A stretch of DNA of 49,637 nucleotides from an uncultured Candidatus Melainabacteria bacterium. GTDB lineage: Bacteria > Cyanobacteriota > Vampirovibrionia > Gastranaerophilales > Gastranaerophilaceae. The stretch covers positions 1-49,637 of the forward strand of contig CAKVIE010000016.1 of assembly GCA_934754505.1 (NCBI GenBank). Reading direction: 5' to 3'. Shown here one piece after another: positions 16,446-24,799 of this stretch; positions within the stretch are counted from its first letter, which is position 1, and every line of letters starts with the position of its first letter. Position numbers and translations under genes: made by a program. The notes beneath the pieces are model-generated. The model worked only from the letters and a program-made list of their open reading frames with translations. It had not been told where the DNA came from and searched no databases.

Positions 16446-16934
16446 TTAAAAGAGTGAAAATCCTTTTGGTTTAAAATCGGGGCGAAGTTTTTTAAATTCG
16501 GCTTCTAATTCTTTGATATTTATATTTCTAATTGTTTTAAATTTTCGTTTTTTACCTATTAATATGGAATTTGAACGCCATCTGTGTCTTACATAAAAGG
16601 TGTCAATTTCATCTAATTCAAAACTTGTAATTTTTGACGTAAATTTATTATAAATAATAAGCCTTTGATTAGTTAAATATACACGATCTTTTATTAAGAT
16701 TATAAAATTCCATATATAAAAAATAGGAATACCAACTGTTATTATAAGCATATCTGTTGTTGCTATATTTTGAAGATTTTTGGTTATCTCATACACAGTA
16801 AATAAAATAGAGCAGTAAGTTATTATTAATATAACTATTATAAATTCCTGCGTTGGAGGCTCTGTATTTTTTTTAGCTTCATAAACTATTGCTTCATCAG
16901 GTCTTATATTTTCTAAAACTTTATTTGGAACCAT
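16446..16934 (-). CDS. Membrane protein with bacterial PH domain, copy 2
   Basis: 162 aa, the same layout as copy 1: 'MVPNKVLENIRPDEAIVYEAKK', two membrane helices, then 'RVYLTNQRLIIYNKF' and 'LIGKKRKFKTIRNI', and an identical last 13 residues. The initial 'MVP...VL..(I/L)RP(N/D)EAIVYEAKK' is also shared, so only the membrane region differs strongly. The pair may form hetero-oligomers or be a recent duplication kept similar by gene conversion. Confidence 0.72.
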   Translation of the reverse strand: MVPNKVLENIRPDEAIVYEAKKNTEPPTQEFIIVILIITYCSILFTVYEITKNLQNIATTDMLIITVGIPIFYIWNFIILIKDRVYLTNQRLIIYNKFTSKITSFELDEIDTFYVRHRWRSNSILIGKKRKFKTIRNINIKELEAEFKKLRPDFKPKGFSLF

Positions 16935-17037
16935 ATATAATCTCTCTTTTTGAAAAATTTAACGGGAGTATTATAACATAATTTTTCGCTAAGACATAAT
17001 AAATTGTGTTGCTTGTAGCTGTAGGTTGGGTTTGATA

Positions 17038-17107
17038 AATTTATAAAAACAAATCGAGCATATTGGAGCGAGTATTTGTTGTTTCCGAAGTTTTCGTTAA
17101 AAATTTT
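17038..17107 (+). repeat. Left direct repeat flanking the 17.2 kb gene
   Basis: About 70 bp, closely matching 18258-18327 (same orientation, 1220 bp apart), including the exact words AAATCGAGCATATTGGAG and AGTATTTGTTGTTT. The two copies bracket one gene of unknown function. Confidence 0.75.
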
Positions 17108-17214
17108 CAAAACTCGGATTTTGTAACAAAAACTTAATGTTTATTAAAGAAACAAGAGTTTTTGTCCGATATATAAATCATACGTGTAGAGAGAGGTTAA
17201 AAGAAGGTATTTTT

Positions 17215-18000
17215 ATGAACAATATTCAGATGAATGGTGTTAATTTAAACACTAACGTATCAAATGCAAAAAAGGCTCAAGAATCAAAGCCGCAAGAAGA
17301 AGCAAAACCGCAACTTAAAGAACATTGTTCATCGAAAGCAGGTCTGGCATTAAAGAACGTAGCACTTGGAGTAATGCTTGCAGCAAGTGTAATTGCAGGG
17401 GCAAAGGCTGCCACGGTTCCTGCTAAAGCTGCTGAAACGCAACAACCTCTTGATAATTCGACTTCTATTTCCCAACAAGCGGAAACAAGTGCTGCTCCTC
17501 AAACAGAGGTTGAAGCTGCTGTTGATGAAATGATTAATAACCATGCAGGAAAACCTTCAAAACTTCATGTTGGAGGCAAACTCAGTTGTTCGGGAAGTAT
17601 GAGAGATTCTTTTTCGATAATTGACAAAAGAAGTTATGATGCTGCTGAAATTACTAAGGGTGGCAATTTAGTATTTTATAATAAAATAACTTCTTCTGAT
17701 GGTGATAGTACGCATTATCTTCCTGTAAATTCGTTTGATTTGAAAGCATCAACCAATGGTGATTCTATTGTTCTGCAAACCGGTTCAAGATTTGAAGAAG
17801 CAACAAAATTGCATGGTGATTACATTGAGCTTGCAGATGATGGTGTTACCTTTAATGTTTATAATGCTGACGGGAAAAATATCGGGCATGTGACAGCGCA
17901 AACTCCTGAAACCCATGATGTAACAGTGATTATAGAAGGTGTTACAGTCGCATCGGTTGTAGGTTTGGCTGTTGCTAAAAAGATAAAGGATAGTCATTAA
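17215..18000 (+). CDS. Unknown protein with N- and C-terminal membrane segments
   Basis: 261 aa; not recognised. The start at 17215 (MNNIQMNGVNLN) is chosen because AGAAGG lies about 8 nt upstream; an in-frame ATG at 17137 would add 26 basic residues ahead of it. A Gln/Lys/Glu-rich leader is followed by an Ala-rich hydrophobic helix (about residues 45-70), which may be a late signal or membrane anchor. A soluble region of about 130 residues with beta-rich character follows ('HVGGKLSCSGSM', 'GDSIVLQTGSRF', 'ADDGVTFNVYNADG'), then a C-terminal hydrophobic helix ending 'KKIKDSH'. It is flanked by direct repeats and has a hairpin just after its stop. Confidence 0.65.
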   Translation: MNNIQMNGVNLNTNVSNAKKAQESKPQEEAKPQLKEHCSSKAGLALKNVALGVMLAASVIAGAKAATVPAKAAETQQPLDNSTSISQQAETSAAPQTEVEAAVDEMINNHAGKPSKLHVGGKLSCSGSMRDSFSIIDKRSYDAAEITKGGNLVFYNKITSSDGDSTHYLPVNSFDLKASTNGDSIVLQTGSRFEEATKLHGDYIELADDGVTFNVYNADGKNIGHVTAQTPETHDVTVIIEGVTVASVVGLAVAKKIKDSH

Positions 18001-18034
18001 TTTTGTTATATTTTAAAATTTAGTTTTCAGGTAG

Positions 18035-18057
18035 GGTTTGGCAAAATTTGTCAAACC
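18035..18057 (+). terminator. Hairpin after the 17.2 kb gene
   Basis: GGTTTGGCAAA pairs with TTTGTCAAACC (10 bp with one G-U, tiny loop) 35 bp after the stop. The T-run is missing directly after it, so it could be a terminator acting with Rho or simply an element of the repeat field. Confidence 0.4.
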
Positions 18058-18257
18058 TTATCTACATGTTAATAGATTTTTTTTCATAAGTATTCAGGGT
18101 GATTTCCTCGCAATGACATAGGAAAGAAAGTCGTTATCACGATGAGCGAAGTAGATTTACAACAAGGAACAACATTCAAACACTTGTGAATAAAACCGAT
18201 AAGCCAAACTGAAAGACAGCTTGCTGTCCGTGGTGATCCAGTAAAATTAAGGATATA

Positions 18258-18327
18258 TTTATAAAAAAACAAATCGAGCATATTGGAGAGAGTATTTGTT
18301 GTTTTCGAAGTTTGCGTTAAAAATTTC
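18258..18327 (+). repeat. Right direct repeat flanking the 17.2 kb gene
   Basis: About 70 bp matching 17038-17107 with a few substitutions. Its downstream end runs into an imperfect inverted repeat (AAATTTCAA ... TTGAAATTT, about 18322-18361), which the left copy shows only in part. Confidence 0.75.
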
Positions 18328-18571
18328 AATGTTTGAGGACAGAGTCCGAGTTTTGAAATTTTAGCAAACGAGAAATTACAAACAAATAACGAGCGGAAAT
18401 CAGCGAGAGAGTTTCTTTGTGCAACGTTTCTTTGCGGTCAAAGAAATGTTGCGTTTGTTTGTATTTTATAAAAATTGTCATCACGAGGAGCGAAGTAAAT
18501 TTAAAATAGTGAGCGACGTGGTGATCCAATGTTTTTTTATATTTTATAAATATTTGCCTTTTTCGCACCCA

Positions 18572-18609
18572 TTCTTTTTTCTTTATCTTTCGAGGAAAAG
18601 AAAAAAGAA
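18572..18609. repeat. 13 bp perfect hairpin, A/T-rich
   Basis: TTCTTTTTTCTTT and its exact complement AAAGAAAAAAGAA enclose a 12 nt loop. It could be a bidirectional terminator between the repeat field and downstream sequence, or part of a mobile repeat. Confidence 0.5.
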
Positions 18610-18782
18610 CGTGTGCCCCAGCGAATTTGCGTAGGCTGAAGCGAAGCGGAACGCCGAAGTAGCAAAAATAAAAGTGAACTGAAACGATAGTGAAGTGAAC
18701 GACTTATTTTTGTGGAGCAAATTCAAGAGAAGAAAAAAGAAAAGACACGACTACTGCCGTGGGGGCTGAATTCGTTTCACTC

Positions 18783-18807
18783 ATAGACAAAACTTCGTTT
18801 TGTCTAT
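18783..18807. repeat. 11 bp perfect hairpin with TTC loop
   Basis: ATAGACAAAAC and GTTTTGTCTAT flank TTC, followed by a T-rich stretch on the plus strand. It is terminator-like but no gene on the plus strand precedes it closely. Confidence 0.45.
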
Positions 18808-18919
18808 TATTTTCAGGATTGCCTCGTGGCAAATAAATTTTTCTGTTGGGTTTAAACCCAACCTACGGACTTTAATTTTGAAATATTCTGAATGGATTGC
18901 CACGAAAATCAAAGATTTT

Positions 18920-19010
18920 CTCGCAATGACAGTGGAAAAAAGTCGTCATCACGGGGTGAAGCCTCTCGCAATGACAGTGGGAAGAAGTTGTCATCACGAG
19001 CGGATTTGCG
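18920..19010 (+). repeat. Two tandem REP-like units
   Basis: Two units 44 bp apart, each CTCGCAATGACAGTGG, a short A/G-rich spacer, then GTCATCACG. Within a unit the ends are near-complementary, giving a hairpin. Related units occur at 18107-18145 and, inverted, at 78-113. Confidence 0.65.
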
Positions 19011-19075
19011 TTACAAAAAAAGAGAGCTTGCAAAAACAAACTCTCTTTTAAAATTTTTAACAACCGAAGTTATTA

Positions 19076-19852
19076 TTACATAGCACCTTCAACGATTTTA
19101 ACGAAGCTGTCAGCTTTAAGGCTTGCACCGCCAACCAATGCACCGTCAATATCTGATTGAGCCATTTGTTCTTTAATTGTTTCAGGTTTTACGCTGCCAC
19201 CGTATAAAATTCTGATTGAATCAGCAGCTTCTTTTCCTGCAACTTCTGCAACTGTTGCTCTAATCATTGCGATAACTCTGTTTGCTTCAGCTGAATCACA
19301 AGTTTTACCTGTTCCGATAGCCCAGATAGGTTCGTATGCGATGATTGATTTTGCAACTTCTTCTGATGTCAAATCTGCAAGTGCGTTTTTGATTTGTGAA
19401 GCGATATGAGTATCAGTTACGCCTGATTCTCTTTGTTCTAATGATTCACCGCAGCAGATAATCGGGATTAAACCGTTTGCAAGAATTGCTTTTGCTTTTT
19501 TGTTTACCATTTCATCTGTTTCTGCAAAATATTGACGTCTTTCGCTGTGTCCGATGATGATGTATTCGCAGCCTGCATCTTTCAACATTTCAACTGATGC
19601 TTCACCTGTGAATGCACCGCTTTTTTCAAAGTAGCAATTTTGTGCTGCAAGTCTTACTTTTCCGCATCCGCAGTCTGTAAGTGCTTTGTTTGCAACGTAT
19701 AATGATGTGAATACAGGTGCAACGATAACTTCAGGAAGTGTTGCTTTATCGTATTCTTTCAATCCTGCCATAACACCATTTACTAAATCTTTTGCTTCTG
19801 CTTGTAATTTGTTCATTTTCCAATTACCGGCAATAACAGGTCTTCTTGTCAT
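19076..19852 (-). CDS. tpiA: Triosephosphate isomerase
   Basis: 258 aa. It interconverts dihydroxyacetone phosphate and glyceraldehyde 3-phosphate in glycolysis. Substrate-binding Lys in 'AGNWKMNK', electrophile His in 'IGHSERRQ', catalytic Glu in 'AYEPIWAIGTGKT', and phosphate-binding 'YGGSVKPE' are intact. The ATG at 19852 (MTRRPV) is preferred over one five codons upstream because GAGGA lies 8 nt before it. It is monocistronic, and the usual gap-pgk-tpiA cluster is absent. Confidence 0.97.
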   Translation of the reverse strand: MTRRPVIAGNWKMNKLQAEAKDLVNGVMAGLKEYDKATLPEVIVAPVFTSLYVANKALTDCGCGKVRLAAQNCYFEKSGAFTGEASVEMLKDAGCEYIIIGHSERRQYFAETDEMVNKKAKAILANGLIPIICCGESLEQRESGVTDTHIASQIKNALADLTSEEVAKSIIAYEPIWAIGTGKTCDSAEANRVIAMIRATVAEVAGKEAADSIRILYGGSVKPETIKEQMAQSDIDGALVGGASLKADSFVKIVEGAM

Positions 19853-19900
19853 ATTTAAAATCCTCATATTAAAATACTTTAGGGTTTAACCCACGTTTTT

Positions 19901-19929
19901 AAAATACTCCAAAAAAACTTTTTTCGCAA
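19901..19929 (-). promoter_or_regulatory. Putative tpiA promoter
   Basis: Minus strand TTGCGA (19924-19929) and TATTTT (19901-19906), spacer 17 bp, about 50 bp before tpiA and divergent from rfbA. A GGGTTTAACCC inverted repeat (19882-19892) lies between promoter and gene. Confidence 0.4.
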
Positions 19930-19953
19930 CAAAAGCCATGAAAGAAAAATTTA

Positions 19954-19962
19954 TGGTATAAT
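19954..19962 (+). promoter_or_regulatory. rfbA extended -10 promoter
   Basis: TGGTATAAT fits TGnTATAAT, 36 bp before the rfbA ATG, with GAAAGGAA as the ribosome site. No good -35 is seen. Confidence 0.5.
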
Positions 19963-19998
19963 ATTTTTCATATTGACGTTTAACCGAAAGGAACTTTT

Positions 19999-20889
19999 AT
20001 GAAAGGGATTATACTTGCAGGCGGTGCGGGAACAAGATTATACCCTGCGTCTTTACCGATTTCAAAAATCTTATTGTCTGTTTATGACAAACCGATGATC
20101 TATTATCCTTTATCGACCCTCATGCTTGCGGGAATTCAAGATATTTTAATTATTACAAACCCTGATGATTATTCTAACTTCATAAAACTTTTAGGCGACG
20201 GAAGTCAATTCGGTTTGAGATTGCAATATAAAATCCAACACGTCCAAAAAGGTATTGCCGATGCGTTTTTAATCGGTGAAGAATTTATAAATAATGAAAA
20301 TGTTGTTTTGATTTTGGGCGACAATATTTTCCACGGTTACGGATTTTCAACAATGTTAAAAAATGCAAAAGAAAGAAAAGACGGTGCAACTGTTTTCGGT
20401 TATACGGTAAAAGATCCTGAAAGATTTGGCGTTGTTGAATTTGACAAAAATAAAAGAGCTATTTCGCTTGAAGAAAAACCGAAAAAACCGAAATCTAATT
20501 ATGCCGTAACAGGTTTGTATTTTTACGATAAAAATGTTGTCGAATATGCAAAAACGTTGAAACCGTCTGCAAGAGGCGAGCTTGAAGTTACTGATTTGAA
20601 CAAAATTTATCTTGAAAAAGGTAAATTGAATGTTGAAATTTTAGGCAGAGGTTTTACTTGGCTTGATACGGGAACTCATGATTCAGTCCTTCAAGCAAGT
20701 AATTTTATCCAATCAATGGAGCTTAACAAGGGTGAAAAAATTTCTTGTCTTGAAGAAATCGCTTATAATCAGGGCTTTATAACCAAAGAAGAAGTTTTGA
20801 AAAACATTGCTCCTTATTGCGACAAAAACGAGTATTATGCTTATGTTAAACGTGTTGTAACGGGACATCTTTTCGGGGAGGAAAACTAA
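19999..20889 (+). CDS. rfbA: Glucose-1-phosphate thymidylyltransferase
   Basis: 296 aa, full length for RmlA. It makes dTDP-glucose from dTTP and glucose-1-phosphate, the first step toward dTDP-rhamnose and other dTDP-sugars of surface glycans. Nucleotide-binding 'LAGGAGTRLYPASLPISK', 'ILGDNIFHGYGF' and 'EEKPKKPKSNYAVTGLYFYD' are all conserved, as is 'LDTGTHDS'. The other rml genes (B, C, D) are absent here. The next gene overlaps the stop by 1 bp. Confidence 0.95.
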   Translation: MKGIILAGGAGTRLYPASLPISKILLSVYDKPMIYYPLSTLMLAGIQDILIITNPDDYSNFIKLLGDGSQFGLRLQYKIQHVQKGIADAFLIGEEFINNENVVLILGDNIFHGYGFSTMLKNAKERKDGATVFGYTVKDPERFGVVEFDKNKRAISLEEKPKKPKSNYAVTGLYFYDKNVVEYAKTLKPSARGELEVTDLNKIYLEKGKLNVEILGRGFTWLDTGTHDSVLQASNFIQSMELNKGEKISCLEEIAYNQGFITKEEVLKNIAPYCDKNEYYAYVKRVVTGHLFGEEN

Positions 20890-21080
20890 TGGAATGTAAA
20901 AAAGACAAAAATTTAGAAAAATGCACCTGCACTTACCCATGCCCGACAAGAGGTTTATGCTGCGAATGTGTCAAACATCACAGAGAGAATGGCGAGCTTC
21001 CGGGGTGCTTTTTCCCAGCGGAAGTTGAAAAAACTTACGACCGTTCGATAGAAAATTTTATAAAATGTATGCAAAAGTAA
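20889..21080 (+). CDS. Small cysteine-rich protein (DUF6485-like)
   Basis: 63 aa with seven cysteines in 'CTCTYPCPTRGLCCEC' and one in 'PGCFFP', then 'EKTYDRSIENFIKC'. This matches what I recall of the DUF6485 family of small cytosolic, probably metal-binding proteins common in anaerobes; their function is unknown. The ATG overlaps the rfbA stop (TAATG) and is translationally coupled; GAGG is just upstream. Confidence 0.85.
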   Translation: MECKKDKNLEKCTCTYPCPTRGLCCECVKHHRENGELPGCFFPAEVEKTYDRSIENFIKCMQK

Positions 21081-21097
21081 ACTTGGGTAAACAATAA

Positions 21098-21931
21098 TTG
21101 GGTAATACAAAGAAAAAGCAAAGCAAAAAAAAGGTTAAATTCCGAAAACGCCGGCTTTTTGCTGCTTTTTTGATTGCCATAATGTGGTGTTTTACGATTG
21201 AGCCTAATATTGTTACTGTCAAAAAATACAAAGTTCACGACGAGGAATTGCGTGGTATTAAGCTTGTTTTAGCAGGTGATTTTCACGCAAAGCCGTATCA
21301 GGCAAAAAGGCTCAAATATACGGTTGATAAGATAAATGCTCAAAATCCTGATGTTGTTTTGTTGATTGGTGATTATGTAAATATGCATAGTGATTTGATG
21401 AGTTATCCTATTGCCAAAACAGCGAAAGCTCTTTCTGATATTCATGCAAAGTACGGTACTTATACTGTTCTTGGAAATCATGATTATTTTAAAGACGGAA
21501 AAACCATAAAAAAGGAGTTGAACAAAAACGGAATTACAGTTTTAGAAAACCGTTGCAAAAAAGTCAGAATTGACGGAAAACTCGTTTATATAGCAGGAAT
21601 AGAAGATTTAACAACGGCATTTCCAAATGTTGAAAGAGCTTTACAAAATGCGGGCAAACCTGTGATTTTATTATCTCATCAACCTGATATTTTTCCCGAA
21701 ATCCCAAAAGACAGAGTGAATTTGACACTTTCCGGACATACTCACGGCGGTCAGGTTGTGATACCTTTTATAGGACCGATAATTGTTCCGTCGAAATACG
21801 GTAAAAAATATGCTTCGGGGTATTTTGAAGAAGACGGCAAGAAAATGATTGTTACCAAAGGTATTGGCACAAGTATTCTGCCGATAAGATTAAATTGCAT
21901 GCCCGAGATTAATGTCATTGAATTTGATTAA
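21098..21931 (+). CDS. YaeI/LpxH-like metallophosphoesterase, paralog A
   Basis: 277 aa. A basic N terminus and one membrane helix (about residues 20-36) anchor a calcineurin-type phosphoesterase: 'AGDFHAK' (DxH), 'LIGDYV', 'LGNHDYF', 'LLSHQPDIF' and 'LSGHTHGGQVVIP' supply all metal ligands. Relatives hydrolyse phosphodiesters of lipids or nucleotides. The only start giving the anchor is TTG at 21098, directly after an in-frame stop (21095-21097), with a weak ribosome site. Convergent with a membrane protein gene, 4 bp apart. A paralog lies at 23441-24286. Confidence 0.88.
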   Translation: MGNTKKKQSKKKVKFRKRRLFAAFLIAIMWCFTIEPNIVTVKKYKVHDEELRGIKLVLAGDFHAKPYQAKRLKYTVDKINAQNPDVVLLIGDYVNMHSDLMSYPIAKTAKALSDIHAKYGTYTVLGNHDYFKDGKTIKKELNKNGITVLENRCKKVRIDGKLVYIAGIEDLTTAFPNVERALQNAGKPVILLSHQPDIFPEIPKDRVNLTLSGHTHGGQVVIPFIGPIIVPSKYGKKYASGYFEEDGKKMIVTKGIGTSILPIRLNCMPEINVIEFD

Positions 21932-21935
21932 AATA

Positions 21936-23432
21936 TTAGAACTGATTTTTGTCAGCTGTTTTTATATCGTTTTCTCGATTGTATTTATCTAATGCTGCTG
22001 CAAAGTCTGACATATCCCAAAATTTGTTTTTAGTTGGTAAAAATACGTAGTATGGAAGGCAAACAATATTTTTTGACGGGATTGAATACAGATATTCTCT
22101 GAAAGGGTTGTTTACAAAATCCTGATGATTATAATGCAGAGGCATTGTTTTGATTTTATAATCTTTTGTAATTGCAAGAGCTGTTGTAGAATAATTTCCG
22201 TGCCATATATATCTTCTTAAATCTTTATTAGAAAATGAACTGACTTCGTCATGGTCTTCCGGAATGAAAAGGATTTCGTTAAAATTATTTAGGGTATTTT
22301 GCATATATTTGATATTTGCATCAAAATAGTATGAATTTACGATTTGCCAAAACGTAAGAGAAATTCCGCATAATAAAACAGGAATATAACATCTTTGGAT
22401 TAAATCTTTTTGCTCAGGAATTTTGAAAAATTTTCCGCATAAAAAACCGAAAATTAAAAAACAATCGAAATAGCAGTTTATGCTTCTTTCATGCCCTTCA
22501 TTTATTGGCGAAAGGTATATCCCGAGATTATTTGTCATGTGTTTTAATGTGATAAAGTAGATTAGTATCATTAATGTTAAAAACGGTAAACTGATTTTTT
22601 TCTTAAATAAAGTTATTGCTAAAAATATGATTGTGATTATTGATAAAATTATGTTCAATTTGTGACAAATCGGCCATATATCTGTCGCTTCTATCAAAAA
22701 TCTTGCAAAATCAGAGTGTTCATGCGAATTAAGAGCTGCAAATATAAATGTATATAATGATGCACATAGAGCTGAAATTCCAATGCATAATTTTATAAAA
22801 ATTTGTTCTTTTGTAAGCGGTCTTTCTTTTAAAGCCAAAAACATTCCGATAAAAAACAAGACACCGATAATTATTGTGTGTTCGTATATGCCGAAAAGAG
22901 TTATCAAAAAGAATATTATACCGATTTTGTCTGTTTTTGTGTAAGAACATTTTGCAAATAAATAATTTAAAATTAGAAAATAGACCTGTACACCAATAAT
23001 TGTTTCAACAACAGAAAATATTTCAAATAATAAGGTTATTAAGCAATATTCTAATAGTGCAAAGAAAAATATTGCTTTGTTTTTTGTTCTTTTGGTAAGT
23101 CTGTAATTCCAAAAAAGAAGCAGCAATGGAGTTACAAAATGTGTAAGTGAATAAGTAAAAGAAAGAATGTATTTGTTTATGCAACCGAAAATGTTACCTA
23201 AAATAAGTGTTGGAAAAGCTTGTATTGCTAAAACACAAAATCTGGGGTGGTTAATATCTACAGGAATAGACCATTGCCCCGAATTAATAATATTTAATAG
23301 TTTTATAAAATATACCGAACCGTCCAAATAAAGTCCTCTTTGGACGTATGCTGCATATAATACATGAACTATTGAAATTATTAAAAAAACAATACTGAAA
23401 AATTTAAAAAATACTTTCTGTTCTTTATTCAT
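21936..23432 (-). CDS. Polytopic membrane protein, GT-C-like
   Basis: 498 aa with about 10-12 hydrophobic segments and a soluble C-terminal part of roughly 110 residues. An Asp in the first loop ('GLYLDGSVYF') and a conserved-looking 'NHPRF' are reminiscent of GT-C glycosyltransferases, which use an Asp in the first periplasmic loop and lipid-linked sugar donors. No family was recognised with certainty. AGGAAG lies before the ATG. It is the last gene of the run U32-yqeG-phosphoesterase and sits between two paralogous phosphoesterases. Confidence 0.68.
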   Translation of the reverse strand: MNKEQKVFFKFFSIVFLIISIVHVLYAAYVQRGLYLDGSVYFIKLLNIINSGQWSIPVDINHPRFCVLAIQAFPTLILGNIFGCINKYILSFTYSLTHFVTPLLLLFWNYRLTKRTKNKAIFFFALLEYCLITLLFEIFSVVETIIGVQVYFLILNYLFAKCSYTKTDKIGIIFFLITLFGIYEHTIIIGVLFFIGMFLALKERPLTKEQIFIKLCIGISALCASLYTFIFAALNSHEHSDFARFLIEATDIWPICHKLNIILSIITIIFLAITLFKKKISLPFLTLMILIYFITLKHMTNNLGIYLSPINEGHERSINCYFDCFLIFGFLCGKFFKIPEQKDLIQRCYIPVLLCGISLTFWQIVNSYYFDANIKYMQNTLNNFNEILFIPEDHDEVSSFSNKDLRRYIWHGNYSTTALAITKDYKIKTMPLHYNHQDFVNNPFREYLYSIPSKNIVCLPYYVFLPTKNKFWDMSDFAAALDKYNRENDIKTADKNQF

Positions 23433-23440
23433 TATGCTTC

Positions 23441-24286
23441 CTATTCAAATATTATTGTAACAATTTCCGGTAAACAATTAAACCTTACGGGGAGAATAGT
23501 TGTTCCTAAACCTTTTGTCACATAGATTTTTTTATTGTTATCGCTTATTAATCCGTTTGCATATTTGTTGCCGTAATCTGAAGGTACAATTAATGCTCCG
23601 ACAAAAGGTATTACAATCTGCCCACCATGTGTATGTCCCGAAATTGTTAAATCAACTGAGTCTGGAACAAATTGCTCAAAAATATCAGGGTTGTGTGTCA
23701 TTAAAATAATCGGTTTCTTAGCATTGTTAAGTGCTTTTGAGATATCCGCTTTTCCCTCTGTATAATCATTTGTTCCTGCAAGTGTAAGCGTTTTTTCGTT
23801 TATTGTGAGTATTCTGTTTGCATTATTTAACACTGTTATATTTGCGTTTTTTAAACATTTTGTTAATTCATTTTCATCAAGCCAAATATCGTGATTGCCT
23901 AAAACTGCGTATATTCCGTTCTTAGATTTTATATTCTTTAAATTTTCCGTAATTTCTTTTAAAGGCAATGTTTTGAATTCGACAGTCCCGTCAACGTAAT
24001 CACCTAAAAGAAGAACTAAATCCGAATCGGTTTTGTTTATTTTTTTTATGATTTTTTTTAACCTTTTAGAATCGTGTTTTTTAAGGTGAAAATCGCTTGC
24101 AACTGTGATTTTTAATCCTTTTAAATCCTCATTTTTTATTGAGATGTTTTTCATTATCAAAAGATTAGGTTCGATTAAAAAACTCCAAAAAATTAATGAC
24201 AAAATTAATAAAACACTTATTTTGAATGCTGTTGAAACATTTTTTATATCCGAAATAATGCTATTAATTTCATCGTTTGTAAACAA
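23441..24286 (-). CDS. YaeI/LpxH-like metallophosphoesterase, paralog B
   Basis: 281 aa, the same architecture as the protein at 21098-21931: N-terminal helix ending in 'FLIEPNLLIMKN', then 'ASDFHLKK', 'LLGDYVDG', 'LGNHDIW', 'LMTHNPDIF' and 'ISGHTHGGQIVIP'. All metal ligands are kept. TTG start at 24286 with AGGA about 9 nt upstream. It follows yqeG by 33 bp and precedes the GT-C-like gene by 8 bp. Confidence 0.88.
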   Translation of the reverse strand: MFTNDEINSIISDIKNVSTAFKISVLLILSLIFWSFLIEPNLLIMKNISIKNEDLKGLKITVASDFHLKKHDSKRLKKIIKKINKTDSDLVLLLGDYVDGTVEFKTLPLKEITENLKNIKSKNGIYAVLGNHDIWLDENELTKCLKNANITVLNNANRILTINEKTLTLAGTNDYTEGKADISKALNNAKKPIILMTHNPDIFEQFVPDSVDLTISGHTHGGQIVIPFVGALIVPSDYGNKYANGLISDNNKKIYVTKGLGTTILPVRFNCLPEIVTIIFE

Positions 24287-24319
24287 TTTATATAAATCCT
24301 TTTTAAAGAAGGTAAAAAG

Positions 24320-24799
24320 TTATTTTTTTATAGTCAATCTTTCGAGCCATCTTGCAAAACGTACAATTTTATGCTCTGTATCTTTTGTTATCGAATCGAC
24401 CAAAACAGTTGTAATACAAGCTCTTTTGCCGCATAAGATATCCGTTAGCGGTCTGTCGCCTATTATAACGGCTTCTTCAATTTTGAAGTTATTTTTATTC
24501 AAATAATCAAGCATTACTTTTGTATCGGGTTTTGCTGCGTGAGAAATCACCTCAATATCACTTATTGAACGAACTTTATCAATATAATTTTGCTTTGTAT
24601 TATTGCTCAATATTACAACCGTAAAATTTTGCTTCAATTTCTGAATTAATTCTTTTGTTTTTGGTAAATATTCACCCAATTTAGAGGGCATTAACGTTGA
24701 ATCTAAATCAAAAAACAAAATCTTTTTACCTTGATTTTTTAAAAAATCAAAATCAATATCTTCAAGTTTTTCTACGTTAAAATCAGGTTTTATGAACAT
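24320..24799 (-). CDS. YqeG family HAD IIIA phosphatase
   Basis: 159 aa. HAD motifs: 'FFDLDSTL' (DxDxT), 'VILSNNT', 'HAAKP' (Lys), and 'IGDRPLTDILCGKR'. The fold, length and the 'RPLTDI' signature fit the YqeG family, whose substrate is not established (some relatives act on phosphatidylglycerophosphate). It overlaps the U32 gene by 10 bp, so it is translationally coupled. Confidence 0.88.
   Translation of the reverse strand: MFIKPDFNVEKLEDIDFDFLKNQGKKILFFDLDSTLMPSKLGEYLPKTKELIQKLKQNFTVVILSNNTKQNYIDKVRSISDIEVISHAAKPDTKVMLDYLNKNNFKIEEAVIIGDRPLTDILCGKRACITTVLVDSITKDTEHKIVRFARWLERLTIKK

Larger units (their letters stand above)
18001..19075. repeat. Gene-free repeat field
   Basis: No gene is supported over about 1.07 kb. 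It contains the right direct repeat (18258-18327), several REP-like hairpins (18107-18145, 18920-18955, 18964-19000), half-units with GTGGTGATCCA (18226-18240, 18518-18531), a 13 bp perfect stem at 18572-18609, an 11 bp perfect stem at 18783-18807, a perfect palindrome GTTGGGTTTAAACCCAAC near 18845, and a GCGAATTTGCGTAGG...CCGAAGTAGCAAAAA block (18617-18667) shared with the window start. Confidence 0.75.

Noticed and set aside
16913..17110. 65-codon minus-strand frame upstream of the PH-domain genes
   Set aside because: It overlaps the start of PH copy 2 and the left direct repeat, lacks a convincing ribosome site, and has no protein-like features.
18761..18774. GGGGGCTGAATTCG resembles the 5' end of tmRNA
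   Set aside because: No tRNA-like 3' end, T-arm (GGTTCGA-type) or tag reading frame follows within 400 bp, and the word lies inside the repeat field.
18920..19010. Tandem units that could be taken for a CRISPR array
   Set aside because: Only two units, the units themselves form near-full hairpins, spacers are not unique sequences of uniform length, and no cas gene is present.
18800..19083. Short frames (60-85 codons) inside the repeat field
   Set aside because: They are translations of repeats (for example repeated 'NDSGKK' and 'HCHCE' words) and have no ribosome sites.
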